A stretch of DNA of 64,000 nt from UBA9676 sp963741615 (GTDB taxonomy: Bacteria > Actinomycetota > Actinomycetes > Streptosporangiales > Streptosporangiaceae): NCBI GenBank assembly GCA_963741615.1, contig CAVUIU010000023.1:20451-84450 (forward strand). The letters run 5' to 3'. This document shows, piece by piece, positions 25,482-34,839 of this stretch. Each line of letters starts with the position of its first letter. The stretch's first letter is position 1. The position numbers and the translations under genes are program-made. A model generated the notes under the pieces. The model saw only the letters and a list, made by a program, of their open reading frames with translations, was not told where the DNA came from and made no database searches.

Positions 25482-26324
25482 CTAGCCACGGGCCCCGGGC
25501 GTGCCCCGTACCCGCCGGGTGGCCAGTGCCCGCTGCGCCAGCTGATCATCTGGCGGGTATCCGACCTCTTCCAGGCAGAGACCGTGCGGGGCCACCACCG
25601 GGACCGCTGGGTCGCGCCGCGCGGCGGCGAGCACCTGGGCGGGCCATCCGGCGGGCCTGGCCCCGTCGCCGACCCGCAGCAAGGCACCGACCAGCGCCCG
25701 GACCATGTTGTGGCAAAACGCGTCTGCCACCACACTCGCCACCGCCAGCGTGGGAGCCGGCCTGGACCATTCCAGGCGGAGCAGCTCACGGACCGTGCTC
25801 GCGCCCTCGCGGCGGCGGCAGAAAGCCGCGAAGTCGTGCTCGCCCAGACACGCCCGGGCGGCCTCGTTCATATCGTCGATGGCGAGCGGGCGGGGATACC
25901 ACAGGGTCTCGTGCCGCCGCAAGGGGTCGGCCCCGGCCGGGTCGTCACAGACCCGGTAGGTGTACCGACGCCACAGGGCGGAGAATCGCGCGTCGAAACC
26001 AGGTGGCGCCGGGGCGATCCGGTGCACCCGCACATCGGGCGGGAGCACCCCGCACAGGCGCCGCTGGACACCGTCCCCGGCAGCCGCCCAGCACGTTCCC
26101 GGCAGGTCCACATGCGCGGCCTGGCCCCGCGCGTGGACTCCGGCGTCGGTCCGCCCGGCCGCGGTCACCTGGGCCGTCTCCGGCAGGCGCAGGACGCGGC
26201 ACAGCGCCTCCTCGAGCGTCTGCTGGACCGTCCGCCTGCCGGGCTGGCGCGCCCATCCCGAGAAGCCGGATCCGTCGTAGCCGACAGCGATCCGGACCCG
26301 GATCAGCCCCGGGTCATCCGGCAT
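25482..26324 (-). CDS. truA: tRNA pseudouridine(38-40) synthase
   Basis: Makes pseudouridine in the tRNA anticodon stem. 280 aa. The catalytic Asp is D60 in AAGRTDAGVHARGQ, after YDGSGFSGWARQPGRRTVQ. RRYTYRV and DAFCHNMVRALVGALL are further family marks. It lies just downstream of rplQ, the usual arrangement in bacteria, with 15 bases between them. Intact. Confidence 0.96.
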   Translation of the reverse strand: MPDDPGLIRVRIAVGYDGSGFSGWARQPGRRTVQQTLEEALCRVLRLPETAQVTAAGRTDAGVHARGQAAHVDLPGTCWAAAGDGVQRRLCGVLPPDVRVHRIAPAPPGFDARFSALWRRYTYRVCDDPAGADPLRRHETLWYPRPLAIDDMNEAARACLGEHDFAAFCRRREGASTVRELLRLEWSRPAPTLAVASVVADAFCHNMVRALVGALLRVGDGARPAGWPAQVLAAARRDPAVPVVAPHGLCLEEVGYPPDDQLAQRALATRRVRGTPGARG

Positions 26325-26339
26325 GAGGGGCTGCTGGCC

Positions 26340-26990
26340 CTACTCGCCGTCGTCCCCTGCGGTGTCGCCCTCAGCGGCCCCGCCCTCAGCGGTGCCAGCC
26401 GCCGCCGTCGCCTCGACCGTGTCGCCGGCCGCCGCTGTTTCCCCGGCGTCGGCGGTCTCCTCCGCCGCAGCATCGTCAGAGGCTGTTTCCTCAGCCGTGT
26501 CAGTCTCCGCCGCCGCGGCTGTGTCCTCGGCGGCTGTGTCCTCGGCGGCAGCCGTTTGCGCCGGAGTGGTCCGGGCAGGGGCCGCCGGCTGGGCGCGCCG
26601 GGGACGCCGACGCCGTGGCGACGACGGGGTGGCCTCCTCCCGGACTAGCTCGATGACAGCGAGCGGAGCGTTGTCGCCCTTGCGCGGCCCGACCTTGGTG
26701 ATGCGGGTGTACCCGCCGTCGCGGGCGGCGAAGCTCGGGCCGATCTCGGTGAACAGGGTGTGCACCACACCCTTGTCGGTCACCACGGTGAGCACCTCAC
26801 GCCGCGCATGCAGGTCTCCCCGCTTGGCGAAGGTGATCAGGCGCTCAGCGAACGGCCGGAGCCGCCGCGCCTTCGCCTCGGTCGTGGTGATCTTGCCGTG
26901 CTCGAACAGAGCGGTGGCAAGGTTCGCCAGGATGTGCCGCTGATGGGCGGAACTGCCACCCAGCCGCGGGCCCTTGGTGGGCGTGGGCAT
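26340..26990 (-). CDS. rplQ: 50S ribosomal protein L17 with long C-terminal tail
   Basis: The core (1-120) starts MPTPTKGPRLGGSSAHQRHI and contains LFEHGKITTTEAKARRLRPF. After residue 120 comes a 95-residue tail, first basic (PRRRRPRRAQ), then Ala/Glu/Asp/Thr-rich to the end. Total 216 aa against about 120 for a minimal L17; tails of this sort are known in actinobacterial L17 but this one is long. It follows rpoA, as usual. Confidence 0.95.
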   Translation of the reverse strand: MPTPTKGPRLGGSSAHQRHILANLATALFEHGKITTTEAKARRLRPFAERLITFAKRGDLHARREVLTVVTDKGVVHTLFTEIGPSFAARDGGYTRITKVGPRKGDNAPLAVIELVREEATPSSPRRRRPRRAQPAAPARTTPAQTAAAEDTAAEDTAAAAETDTAEETASDDAAAEETADAGETAAAGDTVEATAAAGTAEGGAAEGDTAGDDGE

Positions 26991-27095
26991 CGCAACGTTC
27001 TCCTTGCTTCGCTACCCAGAGGTCTGCTACCCCGGGGCCTCGATACGTCAGGGCCTCGATACGTCGTGCTGTGAAACCAGGCGCGGGCCGACCCG

Positions 27096-28112
27096 TCAGT
27101 ACTGCTCCGTCTCGACGTAGCTCTCGTCGTCGTCCGCGGCGTAATTGTCCACCGCGCTGCCCGGATCGAACCCGGGCGGGGAGTCCTTGAGCGCGAGTCC
27201 CATGTCGACCAGCTTCTGCTTGACCTCTTCGATCGACTTGGCGCCGAAGTTCCGGATGTCCAGCAGGTCCTGCTCGCTGCGGGCCACAAGTTCGCCCACG
27301 GTGTGGATGCCCTCGCGCTTCAGGCAGTTGTAGGAGCGGACGGTGAGGGTCAGCTCCTCGATCGGCAGCGCCAGGTCGGCGGCGAGTGCGGCGTCGGTGG
27401 GCGACGGGCCGATGTCGATGCCCTCGGCCTCCACGTTGAGCTCCCTGGCCAGGCCGAACAGTTCGACCAGTGTCTTGCCAGCGCTCGCCACCGCGTCCCG
27501 CGGCCGCATGGAGGGCTTGGTCTCCACGTCGATGATGAGCTTGTCGAAGTCGGTCCGCTGCTCCACCCGGGTCGCCTCGACCTTGTAGGTGACCCGCATC
27601 ACCGGGGAGTAGATCGAGTCGATCGGGATCCGGCCGATCTCCTGCCCGGGCTGCTTGTTCTGGGCGGCGGACACATAGCCGCGGCCGCGCTCGACCGTCA
27701 GCTCCATCTCCAGCTTGCCCTTGCCGTTGAGGGTGGCGATGTGCATGTCCGGGTTGTGCACCTCGACGCCGGCCGGCGGCGCGATGTCGGCGGCGGTGAC
27801 CTCACCGGGCCCCTGCTTGCGCAGGTACATGACGACCGGCTCGTCCTGCTCGGAGGAGACGACGAGTTCCTTGAGGTTCAGGATGATGTCGGTGACATCC
27901 TCCTTGACCCCGGCCACGGTCGAGAACTCGTGCAGCACGCCCTCGATCCGGATGCTGGTCACTGCCGCGCCAGGGATCGACGACAGCAGGGTGCGCCGCA
28001 GTGAGTTCCCGATTGTGTACCCGAATCCTGGTTCGAGCGGCTCGATGACGAACCTGGACCGGAACTCGTCTGCCGGCTCTTCGGTGAGAGTCGGGCGCTG
28101 GGCGATGAGCAT
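27096..28112 (-). CDS. rpoA: DNA-directed RNA polymerase subunit alpha
   Basis: 338 aa. The N-terminal dimerisation domain (about 1-230) has EPLEPGFGYTIGNSLRRTLL. The C-terminal domain (about 255-315) has LTVRSYNCLKREGIHTVGEL and NFGAKSIEEVKQKL, the helix-hairpin-helix that binds UP elements and activators. It ends with an acidic tail. It lies between rpsD and rplQ, the universal position. Confidence 0.98.
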   Translation of the reverse strand: MLIAQRPTLTEEPADEFRSRFVIEPLEPGFGYTIGNSLRRTLLSSIPGAAVTSIRIEGVLHEFSTVAGVKEDVTDIILNLKELVVSSEQDEPVVMYLRKQGPGEVTAADIAPPAGVEVHNPDMHIATLNGKGKLEMELTVERGRGYVSAAQNKQPGQEIGRIPIDSIYSPVMRVTYKVEATRVEQRTDFDKLIIDVETKPSMRPRDAVASAGKTLVELFGLARELNVEAEGIDIGPSPTDAALAADLALPIEELTLTVRSYNCLKREGIHTVGELVARSEQDLLDIRNFGAKSIEEVKQKLVDMGLALKDSPPGFDPGSAVDNYAADDDESYVETEQY

Positions 28113-28224
28113 GTCCTACCCCTTCCGGCGGCGCCCGCTATTTGACGCCGCGATCTGACCAGACGGCCACCTGCCGTCCCACCCCGGCCGCACCGCATTG
28201 CGCGCGGCTGCCCGGGGAAGCTTC

Positions 28225-28851
28225 CTACTTCGAATACAGCTCAACGATGAGCTGCTCCTGCACCTGGGTATCGATCTGGGCGCGGGCCGGCAGCGAGTGG
28301 ACGAGCACCCGCATCTTGTCCGGGATGACCTCGATCCACGCCGGGGCCGGCCGCTCGCCGGCCTCGGCCCTGGCGACCACGAACGGGGTCATCTCCACCG
28401 AGGCCGGCCGCACCTCGATGATGTCGCTCTCACTCACCCGGTACGAGGGTATGTCCACCTTCTTGCCGTTGACCAGGATGTGGCCGTGCCGCACCAGCTG
28501 GCGCGCCATGTCACGGCTCTTGGCGAAGCCGGCCCGGAAGACCACGTTGTCGAGGCGGGTCTCCAGGATCCGCAGCAGGGCCTCCCCCGTCCTTCCCCTG
28601 GTGCGGGTGGCCTCCTCGTAATAGCTGTGGAACTGCCGCTCGAGGATCCCGTAGATGCGCTTGGCCTTCTGCTTCTCCCTGACCTGGAGCAGGTAGTCGC
28701 TTTCCTTCGGGCGGTTGCGGCCATGCTCACCGGGCGGGTAGGGCCGGAGCTCGATCGGGCACTTGGGCGAGTCGCACTTGGCGCCCTTCAGGAACAGTTT
28801 CATCTTCTCGCGGCGGCAGAGCTTGCAGTCCGCACCGGTGTATCGAGCCAT
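28225..28851 (-). CDS. rpsD: 30S ribosomal protein S4, zinc-binding (C+) form
   Basis: Primary 16S rRNA-binding protein, 208 aa. Four Cys (C9, C12, C26, C31 in DCKLCRREKM and AKCDSPKCP) form a zinc site; many actinobacteria have lost these in their main S4. The S4 RNA-binding domain is seen as LDNVVFRAGFAKSRDMARQL and VRHGHILVNGKKVDIPSYRV. It ends QLIVELYSK. Third gene of the rpsM-rpsK-rpsD-rpoA-rplQ series. Confidence 0.97.
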   Translation of the reverse strand: MARYTGADCKLCRREKMKLFLKGAKCDSPKCPIELRPYPPGEHGRNRPKESDYLLQVREKQKAKRIYGILERQFHSYYEEATRTRGRTGEALLRILETRLDNVVFRAGFAKSRDMARQLVRHGHILVNGKKVDIPSYRVSESDIIEVRPASVEMTPFVVARAEAGERPAPAWIEVIPDKMRVLVHSLPARAQIDTQVQEQLIVELYSK

Positions 28852-28865
28852 CTGTCAGTTACTCC

Positions 28866-29270
28866 TCAGACCCGGCGCCGCTTGGGCGGCCGGCAGCCGT
28901 TGTGCGGAACAGGGGTGACGTCCTGGATCGAGCCGACCTCCAGGCCGGTCGCCTGCAGGGACCGGATGGCGGTCTCGCGCCCCGAGCCCGGGCCCTTGAC
29001 GAACACATCAACCTTGCGCATCCCGTGCTCCATGGCCCGCCGCGCCGCGGCCTCGGCCGCCATCTGCGCGGCGAAGGGGGTGGACTTGCGCGACCCCTTG
29101 AAGCCGACCTGGCCGGAGGACGCCCAGGAGATGACGTTGCCGATCGGATCGGTGATGGAGACGATGGTGTTGTTGAACGTGCTCCTGATGTGGGCGTGCC
29201 CGTGGGCGACGTTCTTGCGTTCCTTGCGGCGCACCTTCTTGGCGGCGCCGGTGCGGCTCTTGGGCGGCAT
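28866..29270 (-). CDS. rpsK: 30S ribosomal protein S11
   Basis: 134 aa, normal length. It contains HGHAHIRSTFNNTIVSITDP, GFKGSRKSTPFAAQMAAE and the C-terminal VTPVPHNGCRPPKRRRV, all diagnostic. It forms part of the platform near the E-site. It follows rpsM and precedes rpsD by 14 bases. Confidence 0.98.
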   Translation of the reverse strand: MPPKSRTGAAKKVRRKERKNVAHGHAHIRSTFNNTIVSITDPIGNVISWASSGQVGFKGSRKSTPFAAQMAAEAAARRAMEHGMRKVDVFVKGPGSGRETAIRSLQATGLEVGSIQDVTPVPHNGCRPPKRRRV

Positions 29271-29329
29271 CTGCTTCCTTCGTTAACTGGAGGTCGTCGG
29301 TTCGCGGCTGATGTGCCGGGCGCCGCGAA

Positions 29330-29710
29330 CTACTTCTTCCCGGCCTTCTTCTTGCCGGCCACGGTCTTCTTCCTGCCCTTGCGGGTGCGGGCGTTGGTCT
29401 GCGTGCGCTGGCCATGCACAGGCAGCCCCCGCCGGTGGCGGATGCCCTGGTAGCAGCCGATCTCCACCTTGCGCCGGATGTCGGCCTGCACCTCGCGGCG
29501 CAGGTCACCTTCGACCTTGTAGGTGGCCTCGATCCAGTCCCGGAGCTTGACGAGGTCGTCGTCCCCGAGGTCGTGAACCCGGATGTCGCCGCTGACGCCG
29601 GTGGCGGTCAGCGTCTCCAGCGCGCGGGTGCGGCCGATGCCGTAAACGTAGGTGAGGGCGACCTCAAGGCGCTTGTCGCGCGGGAGGTCAACGCCAACCA
29701 ATCGTGCCAT
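29330..29710 (-). CDS. rpsM: 30S ribosomal protein S13
   Basis: Head protein that contacts the P-site tRNA and bridges to the large subunit. 126 aa from MARLVGVDLPRDKRLEVALT, which is the conserved start; the open frame 13 codons upstream is not. It contains YVYGIGRTRALETL and RHRRGLPVHGQRTQTNARTR and ends in a Lys-rich tail. Confidence 0.97.
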   Translation of the reverse strand: MARLVGVDLPRDKRLEVALTYVYGIGRTRALETLTATGVSGDIRVHDLGDDDLVKLRDWIEATYKVEGDLRREVQADIRRKVEIGCYQGIRHRRGLPVHGQRTQTNARTRKGRKKTVAGKKKAGKK

Positions 29711-29850
29711 CTGCGGGCAGCTCTCCTTCGTTCCTGGGAGGTCTGGCACACCGCTCCCCCGCCCCTGCCCGGGCGGGCCCCGGCCTCCTTCCGGGGGTTC
29801 CCTGACCGGACCTGGGTCCGGTCAGGGTGCGGTGCGCGTGGGTTGCGCCG

Positions 29851-29964
29851 TCAGCCCTGGCGCTGCTTGTGCCGTGGGTCAGTGCAGATGACCATGACGC
29901 GGCCATGCCGGCGGATGATCCGGCATTTGCTGCAGATCTTCTTCACACTCGGCTTGACCTTCAT
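29851..29964 (-). CDS. rpmJ: 50S ribosomal protein L36, zinc-binding form
   Basis: 37 aa: MKVKPSVKKICSKCRIIRRH through a C-terminus ending in KQRQG. The zinc ligands are C11, C14, C27 and H32. The gene lies between rpsM and infA, the usual place, and is easy to miss because of its size. Confidence 0.97.
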   Translation of the reverse strand: MKVKPSVKKICSKCRIIRRHGRVMVICTDPRHKQRQG

Positions 29965-30053
29965 CGTGGTCTCCTCTGGCGCCGGTGACGTTCCCGGCGC
30001 GGGTCGTTCTGGTTTCTCCGGGGGATCGCGGCGGGCTAACGCCAGCGGTCCCG

Positions 30054-30275
30054 TTACTTGTAGCGGTAGACGATGCGCCCGCGGGACAGGTCGTAGGGGC
30101 TCAATTCCACGACGACCCGGTCGTCGGGCAGGATCCGGATGTAGTGCATCCGCATCTTCCCGCTGATATGGGCCAGGACCTTGTGCCCGTTGTCAAGCTC
30201 CACCCGGAAGAAGGCATTCGGAAGTGACTCGACAATCGTGCCTTCGATCTCGATGGCGCCGTCCTTCTTGGGCAT
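30054..30275 (-). CDS. infA: Translation initiation factor IF-1
   Basis: 73-aa single OB-fold protein that binds the ribosomal A site during initiation. It reads MPKKDGAIEIEGTIVESLPN, then KVLAHISGKMRMHYIRILPD and a SRGRIVYRYK end. A GGAGG site is close to the ATG. It is followed by rpmJ, and the roughly 270-base gap upstream probably has its promoter. Confidence 0.97.
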   Translation of the reverse strand: MPKKDGAIEIEGTIVESLPNAFFRVELDNGHKVLAHISGKMRMHYIRILPDDRVVVELSPYDLSRGRIVYRYK

Positions 30276-30544
30276 ATCCTCCGCGCTTCACTCTAGGTCC
30301 GCCAGCAGCCGTAACAGCCACTCGCGGTGTGGTTTTCCGTGATCGTGTCCTGCTGCTCACGACCACCTAGCCTGGTAAGGCTGCCCCGCAGCCCGGGCAC
30401 ATGCTCACACATGATCACCGGGTGCAGGCTGGCCCAGTAAACGGCTGTCCCACGCCGGCATCTAAGCCAGCCAGGGACAGCTCACAGGCCGCAGCAGAGT
30501 CTACGCGACATGAGCTGACTATGCGAACTCCGGCCGGGCCCCTG

Positions 30545-31021
30545 CTATTCCCGCCGGCGGCGGTTGCGGCGCGGCAGGTCACCGCTGATCCACCGCCCCA
30601 GCAGGATGAGGCCGTACGGCCCGGCCACCCACAGAAACCACAAGTTGCCCGGATGCCCGCTGAGCAGCCAGACCAGGAAGGCGACCAGGCTCACCGACAG
30701 CCACGATCCCAGGGCGGCCCGCCAGGCCGGGGAGATGTGGCCGGCCGACCCGGGCGCCATCAGCCACGGCAGCGGCGTGGGCCCCGGCCGGCCGCGGCGC
30801 CCACGCTCCAGCGAGGCATCGGGAAGCTGATACAGGTCGATCCCCGGCAGATCTGCCAGCAGCTCATCCAGCTCGCCCAGGGTCTTGGCCGCGTACGCCT
30901 TGTCCAGCCGCTCGTTGAACTCGTCGGCCGTCAGCCGTCCCGCCGCGTGGTGCTCACGCAGCAGCGCCGCCGTCCGGTCGCGGTCCGCGTCCGAGGCACG
31001 GATCCTGGGGTCACTGGCCAT
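30545..31021 (-). CDS. DUF1707 domain membrane protein
   Basis: About 158 aa from the ATG that gives MASDPRIRASDADRDRTAAL. The N-terminal DUF1707 domain is recognisable by RASDADRDR...LREHHAAGRLTADEFNERLD and AKTLGELDELLADLP (about 5-60). Two helices follow (ALGSWLSVSLVAFLVWLL and LWFLWVAGPYGLILLG), and a basic RRNRRRRE end. DUF1707 is common in actinobacteria, but its function is unknown. It lies between map and infA, an insertion relative to the usual map-infA order. Confidence 0.88.
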   Translation of the reverse strand: MASDPRIRASDADRDRTAALLREHHAAGRLTADEFNERLDKAYAAKTLGELDELLADLPGIDLYQLPDASLERGRRGRPGPTPLPWLMAPGSAGHISPAWRAALGSWLSVSLVAFLVWLLSGHPGNLWFLWVAGPYGLILLGRWISGDLPRRNRRRRE

Positions 31022-31032
31022 GGGCATTCTCC

Positions 31033-31902
31033 TCAGCTGTTCGAGCGCGCCAGTTCCCGGGAACCGCTGTCCGGGCGGGCCGGCTGCCGCCGTGGCCCGG
31101 CCAGCCGCGCGAAGCCCGCCGCCCCACCGTCCGCGGCGGTGAGCACCCAGGGGCCATCGGCCGTGATGGCCACCGTGTGCTCGAAGTGGGCGGACAGGCT
31201 GCCGTCCTCGCTCACCACGGTCCAGCCGTCGTCGAGCAGCCGCGTGCCCGGGCTGCCGAGCACCAGCAGCGGCTCGATGGCCAGGGCCATCCCCTCCGCC
31301 AGCAGCGGCCCGCGGCCGGGCGCCCCGTGGTTGGGCACCGCGGGATCCATGTGCATCTCGCTGCCGATGCCGTGGCCGCCGTAGTCCTCGACGATCCCGT
31401 AGTCGCCTGCCGAGCGGGCATGGCGCTCCACCGCATGCGAGATGTCGCCGAGCCTCGCACCCGGCCGGGCAGCGGCCAGGCCGTGCCAGAGCGCCAGCTC
31501 ACAGGCGTCCAGCAGCGCGCTGACCCCAGTGCTCACCGTGCCGACCGGCACGGTGAGGGCGGCGTCGGCATGCCAGCCGCGCACGATGGCCCCGCAGTCG
31601 ATCGACACCAGGTCGCCCTCGCGCACCCGCCGGGCCGGGTCCGGGATCCCGTGCACGATCTCGTCGTTGAGGCAGACGCAGATGGTCGCCGGGAAACCGT
31701 GGTAGCCCAGGAACGATGGGGAGGCACCAGCCGCCCTGATCTCCCCGGCGGCGACCGCGTCCAGGTCGGCGGTGCTGATTCCCGGTGCCACCGCGGCCGC
31801 GGCCGCGCGCAGCGCGCGGGCAACCGCCTGTCCCGCTTCGGCCATGGCGGCCAGCTGGGCCGCCGTTTTGATCTCTATGCCGGGCTCGTGCCTGATCCGC
31901 AT
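31033..31902 (-). CDS. map: Type I methionine aminopeptidase
   Basis: Removes initiator Met from nascent proteins. 289 aa from the ATG with a CCGGAGGCACC leader. The metal ligands appear in SIDCGAIVRGWHADAALT (two Asp), DYGGHGIGSEMHMDP (His), LAIEPLLV (Glu) and SAHFEHTVAI (Glu). YHGFPATICVCLNDEIVHGI is the substrate-side signature. A Pro/Arg-rich tail of about 25 residues extends the C-terminus. Follows adk, as in most bacteria. Confidence 0.96.
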   Translation of the reverse strand: MRIRHEPGIEIKTAAQLAAMAEAGQAVARALRAAAAAVAPGISTADLDAVAAGEIRAAGASPSFLGYHGFPATICVCLNDEIVHGIPDPARRVREGDLVSIDCGAIVRGWHADAALTVPVGTVSTGVSALLDACELALWHGLAAARPGARLGDISHAVERHARSAGDYGIVEDYGGHGIGSEMHMDPAVPNHGAPGRGPLLAEGMALAIEPLLVLGSPGTRLLDDGWTVVSEDGSLSAHFEHTVAITADGPWVLTAADGGAAGFARLAGPRRQPARPDSGSRELARSNS

Positions 31903-31969
31903 GGTGCCTCCGGAGTCCCCCTTTACCGTACCCGCCGCGACGGGCCACCCCCAGGGCATGTTCCGCGCC

Positions 31970-32623
31970 CTAGCGGATGAACCGGCGCAGAGCGCTCAGG
32001 GCACGCTCGGTGATCTCATCGACCGGCCCGGTGGCGTCGATACCGAGCAGGAGGCCCTCGTCGGCGTAGAACGAGACCAGCGGCGCGGTCTGCAGCTGGT
32101 ACACCTCGATCCGGTGCCTGATCGTTTCCTCGCGGTCGTCGTCACGCTGGAACAGCTCGCCGCTGCAGTCGTCGCAGATGTCCGGCCTGGCCGGCGGGTC
32201 GAACGTCGCGTGCCACACCCGGCCGCACCGCCGGCAGGTGCGCCGGCCCGACAGGCGGCGCACCACCTCGTCGTCGTCCACGACCAGTTCCAGCACCACG
32301 TCCAGCCTGGTGTCCCAGGCCGAGAGCATCTTCTTGAGCGTCTCGGCCTGCGGCACGGTGCGGGGGAAGCCGTCGAGCAGGAACCCCGAGCCGGTGTCGT
32401 CGTCGGCCAGCCGGTCGGTGACCATGGCGATGGTGACCTCGTCCGGGACGAGGTCACCACGCCCCATGTACGCCTGGGCGCGGCGGCCCAGGGCGGTGCC
32501 ATGGCTGACGTTGTCGCGGAAGATATCACCTGTCGAGATCTTCGGGATGGACAGGTGCGACGAGATGAACTGGGCCTGTGTCCCCTTGCCCGCACCGGGG
32601 GGGCCCACGAGGACGAGACGCAC
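31970..32623 (-). CDS. adk: Adenylate kinase with zinc-binding lid
   Basis: Interconverts ATP and AMP with two ADP. 217 aa. The P-loop GPPGAGKGTQ is at 7-16. The lid contains four Cys (CRRCGRVWH and DICDDCSGEL), so this is the zinc-lid form. DGFPRTVPQAETL is the AMP-site motif. It starts from a GTG that shares a base with the secY TAG stop (TAGTG), so the two are coupled. Confidence 0.97.
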   Translation of the reverse strand: MRLVLVGPPGAGKGTQAQFISSHLSIPKISTGDIFRDNVSHGTALGRRAQAYMGRGDLVPDEVTIAMVTDRLADDDTGSGFLLDGFPRTVPQAETLKKMLSAWDTRLDVVLELVVDDDEVVRRLSGRRTCRRCGRVWHATFDPPARPDICDDCSGELFQRDDDREETIRHRIEVYQLQTAPLVSFYADEGLLLGIDATGPVDEITERALSALRRFIR

Positions 32624-33933
32624 TACCGCAGGAAACCCTCGTAATTGCGCTGCTGGAGCTGGCTTTCGATCTGTTTCACCGTGTCCAGCCCGACACCCAC
32701 CGCGATCAGGATGCTGGTACCGCCGAACGGGAAGTTCGAGGTCGCCCCCACCAGCGCCAGCGCGATCATCGGGATGAGGGCGATGACACCGAGGTAGACC
32801 GAGCCCGGGGCGGTGAGCCGGGTGAGCACGTAGTTGAGGTATTCGGCGGTTGGCCGGCCTGGACGGATGCCGGGAATGAACCCGCCGTACTTCTTCATGT
32901 TGTCAGCGACTTCGGTGGGGTTGAAGGTGATCGCCACATAGAAATAGGTGAAGAAGATGATGAGCACGAAGAACGAGAGCATGTAGACCGCCGAATCACC
33001 CCTGACCATGTAGGTGTTGATCCAGCGGTACCAGCCCTGCGGGTCCTTCTGGTTCCCGAAGATGGTGCCGGCCAGCTGCGGGATATAGAGCAGCGACGAG
33101 GCGAAGATGACCGGGATGACGCCCGCCTGGTTGACCTTCAGCGGGATGTACGTCGACGTCCCCCCGTACATCTTGCGCCCGACCATTCGTTTGGCGTACT
33201 GGACCGGGATGCGGCGCTGGGCCTGTTCCATGAAGACGACGAAGGCCACGATGGCGATCCCGACCAGCAGCACGATCCCGAAGGTGAAGCCGCCCCGGCT
33301 CTTGTAGATGCCCTGCATCTCGCCCGGGATGACGGCGATGACCTGGGTGAAGATCAGGATGGACATCCCGTTGCCGACGCCGCGGTCGGTGATCAGCTCA
33401 CCCAGCCACATGATGACCGCGGTGCCCGCCGTCATGCAGATCACCATCGTGCTGATGGTGAAGATGGAGTCGTTGGGAATCAGGGGCTGGGTGCAGACAC
33501 CCTGGAACAGGTTGCCGGACCGGGCCAGCGCCACGATGCCGGTGGACTGGAGGATGGCCAGGCCGACGGTGAGATACCGGGTGTACTGGGTGATCCTGGC
33601 CTGCCCGGCCTGGCCCTCCTGCCGGAGCGTTTCCAGCTTGGGGATGACCACGGCGAGCAGTTGCAGGATGATGCTGGCCGTGATGTACGGCATGATGCCG
33701 AGCGCGAACACCGACAGCTTGAACAGCGCCCCGCCGCTGAACAGGTTGACCAGGGCGAAGACGCTGCCGCCGCTCTTGGATGCCAGCCCGACGCACTGGT
33801 GGACCGCCTTCTCCGAGATGCCCGGGGTGGGCAGCGCCGCCCCCAGCCGGAAGACAGCGATCATGAACACGGTGAAGAGCAGCTTCCGGCGCAGGTCTGG
33901 CGTCCGGAACGCCCGGAGGAACGCGGTCAGCAT
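32623..33933 (-). CDS. secY: Protein translocase subunit SecY
   Basis: Central pore of the Sec translocon, 436 aa, with ten membrane helices. It starts MLTAFLRAFRTPDLRRKLLF and contains RLGAALPTPGI, the plug/TM2 region FKLSVFALGIMPYITASIIL, VYMLSFFVLIIFFTYFYVAI and PGIRPGRPTAEYL. It ends LQQRNYEGFLR. It follows rplO after about 213 bases, a wider gap than within the ribosomal run, so an extra promoter is possible. Confidence 0.98.
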   Translation of the reverse strand: MLTAFLRAFRTPDLRRKLLFTVFMIAVFRLGAALPTPGISEKAVHQCVGLASKSGGSVFALVNLFSGGALFKLSVFALGIMPYITASIILQLLAVVIPKLETLRQEGQAGQARITQYTRYLTVGLAILQSTGIVALARSGNLFQGVCTQPLIPNDSIFTISTMVICMTAGTAVIMWLGELITDRGVGNGMSILIFTQVIAVIPGEMQGIYKSRGGFTFGIVLLVGIAIVAFVVFMEQAQRRIPVQYAKRMVGRKMYGGTSTYIPLKVNQAGVIPVIFASSLLYIPQLAGTIFGNQKDPQGWYRWINTYMVRGDSAVYMLSFFVLIIFFTYFYVAITFNPTEVADNMKKYGGFIPGIRPGRPTAEYLNYVLTRLTAPGSVYLGVIALIPMIALALVGATSNFPFGGTSILIAVGVGLDTVKQIESQLQQRNYEGFLR

Positions 33934-34146
33934 GCGCCGTCCTCAGATCGATGGGTCAACACATGGGCGCGGCACCCGCGCGGCGGGCAGCCGCCGCGGT
34001 GTGACCGCCGCAGTGTAACGCGCTCGCTGCACTGTAACAGCCAGCCCGCGGCGGGGGGACCAGCGCAAGCCGCCCGGAGAGCCAGGTCAGGCCCCCCGGG
34101 AGCGGCGCAAAGGTCGCTGCGGCCAGTCATCACTTTTGGCGGTTCC

Positions 34147-34641
34147 TCAGAGCTGCGTGACGGTTCCCCCGGCGGCGGTGATCTTCTCTTTCGCGGTGCC
34201 GGAGAAGGCGTGTGCGCTCACCCGCCAGGCTGCCCCGGCGTCGCCGTTGCCCAGCACCTTGACCGGCTCGCCGGCCCGGACCGCCCCCCGGGCGGCCAGG
34301 CTCTCGGGGGTGACGTCGCCGCCGTCGGGGTAGAGCTCGGTGAGCCGCCCGGTGTTGACGACCTGGTAGGGGGCCTTGAACCGCAGGTTGGAGAAGCCCT
34401 TCAGCTTCGGCACCCGGCGGTGCAGCGGCATCTGGCCGCCCTCGAAGGCCGCCGGCACCTGGCCGCGGGCCTTGGTCCCCTTGGTCCCCCGGCCCGCCGT
34501 CTTGCCCTTGGATGCCCCACCGCGGCCCACCCGGGTCCGCTCGGTGCGCGCACCGGGTGCCGGGCGCAGGTGGTGGATCTTCAGGCCGGCCCCGCTGCTA
34601 CCGGTACCGTCGCCGCCGCGGCTCTTGCCCGCGCCTGCCAT
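34147..34641 (-). CDS. rplO: 50S ribosomal protein L15
   Basis: 164 aa. It contains HHLRPAPGARTERTRVGRG, GGQMPLHRRVPKLKGFSN and VKVLGNGDAG, conserved in L15. A roughly 20-residue Gly/Ser N-terminal extension precedes the core. It overlaps neither neighbour and lies 2 bases after the rpmD stop. Role: late large-subunit assembly. Confidence 0.96.
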   Translation of the reverse strand: MAGAGKSRGGDGTGSSGAGLKIHHLRPAPGARTERTRVGRGGASKGKTAGRGTKGTKARGQVPAAFEGGQMPLHRRVPKLKGFSNLRFKAPYQVVNTGRLTELYPDGGDVTPESLAARGAVRAGEPVKVLGNGDAGAAWRVSAHAFSGTAKEKITAAGGTVTQL

Positions 34642-34643
34642 GG

Positions 34644-34826
34644 TCAGTCCACCTCCTCGACGGTGACCAGATGGCGCACCGCCTGGATCATGCCCCGGAA
34701 CTCGGGCCGGTCGTCCTTGACGACCACGTCACCGATCCGCTTCAGCCCGAGCGAGCGCAACGATGCGCGCTGCCTGGCCGTGCCGCCGATCCGCGACCTG
34801 GTCTGGGTTACCTTCAACTGTGCCAT
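34644..34826 (-). CDS. rpmD: 50S ribosomal protein L30
   Basis: 60 aa, MAQLKVTQTRSRIGGTARQR to HLVTVEEVD, with the RSLGLKRIGDVVVKDD core. The start is set by this Met; the longer open frame upstream overlaps rpsE. Standard rpsE-rpmD-rplO order. Confidence 0.96.
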   Translation of the reverse strand: MAQLKVTQTRSRIGGTARQRASLRSLGLKRIGDVVVKDDRPEFRGMIQAVRHLVTVEEVD

Positions 34827-34839
34827 CGCCTGCTCCCGG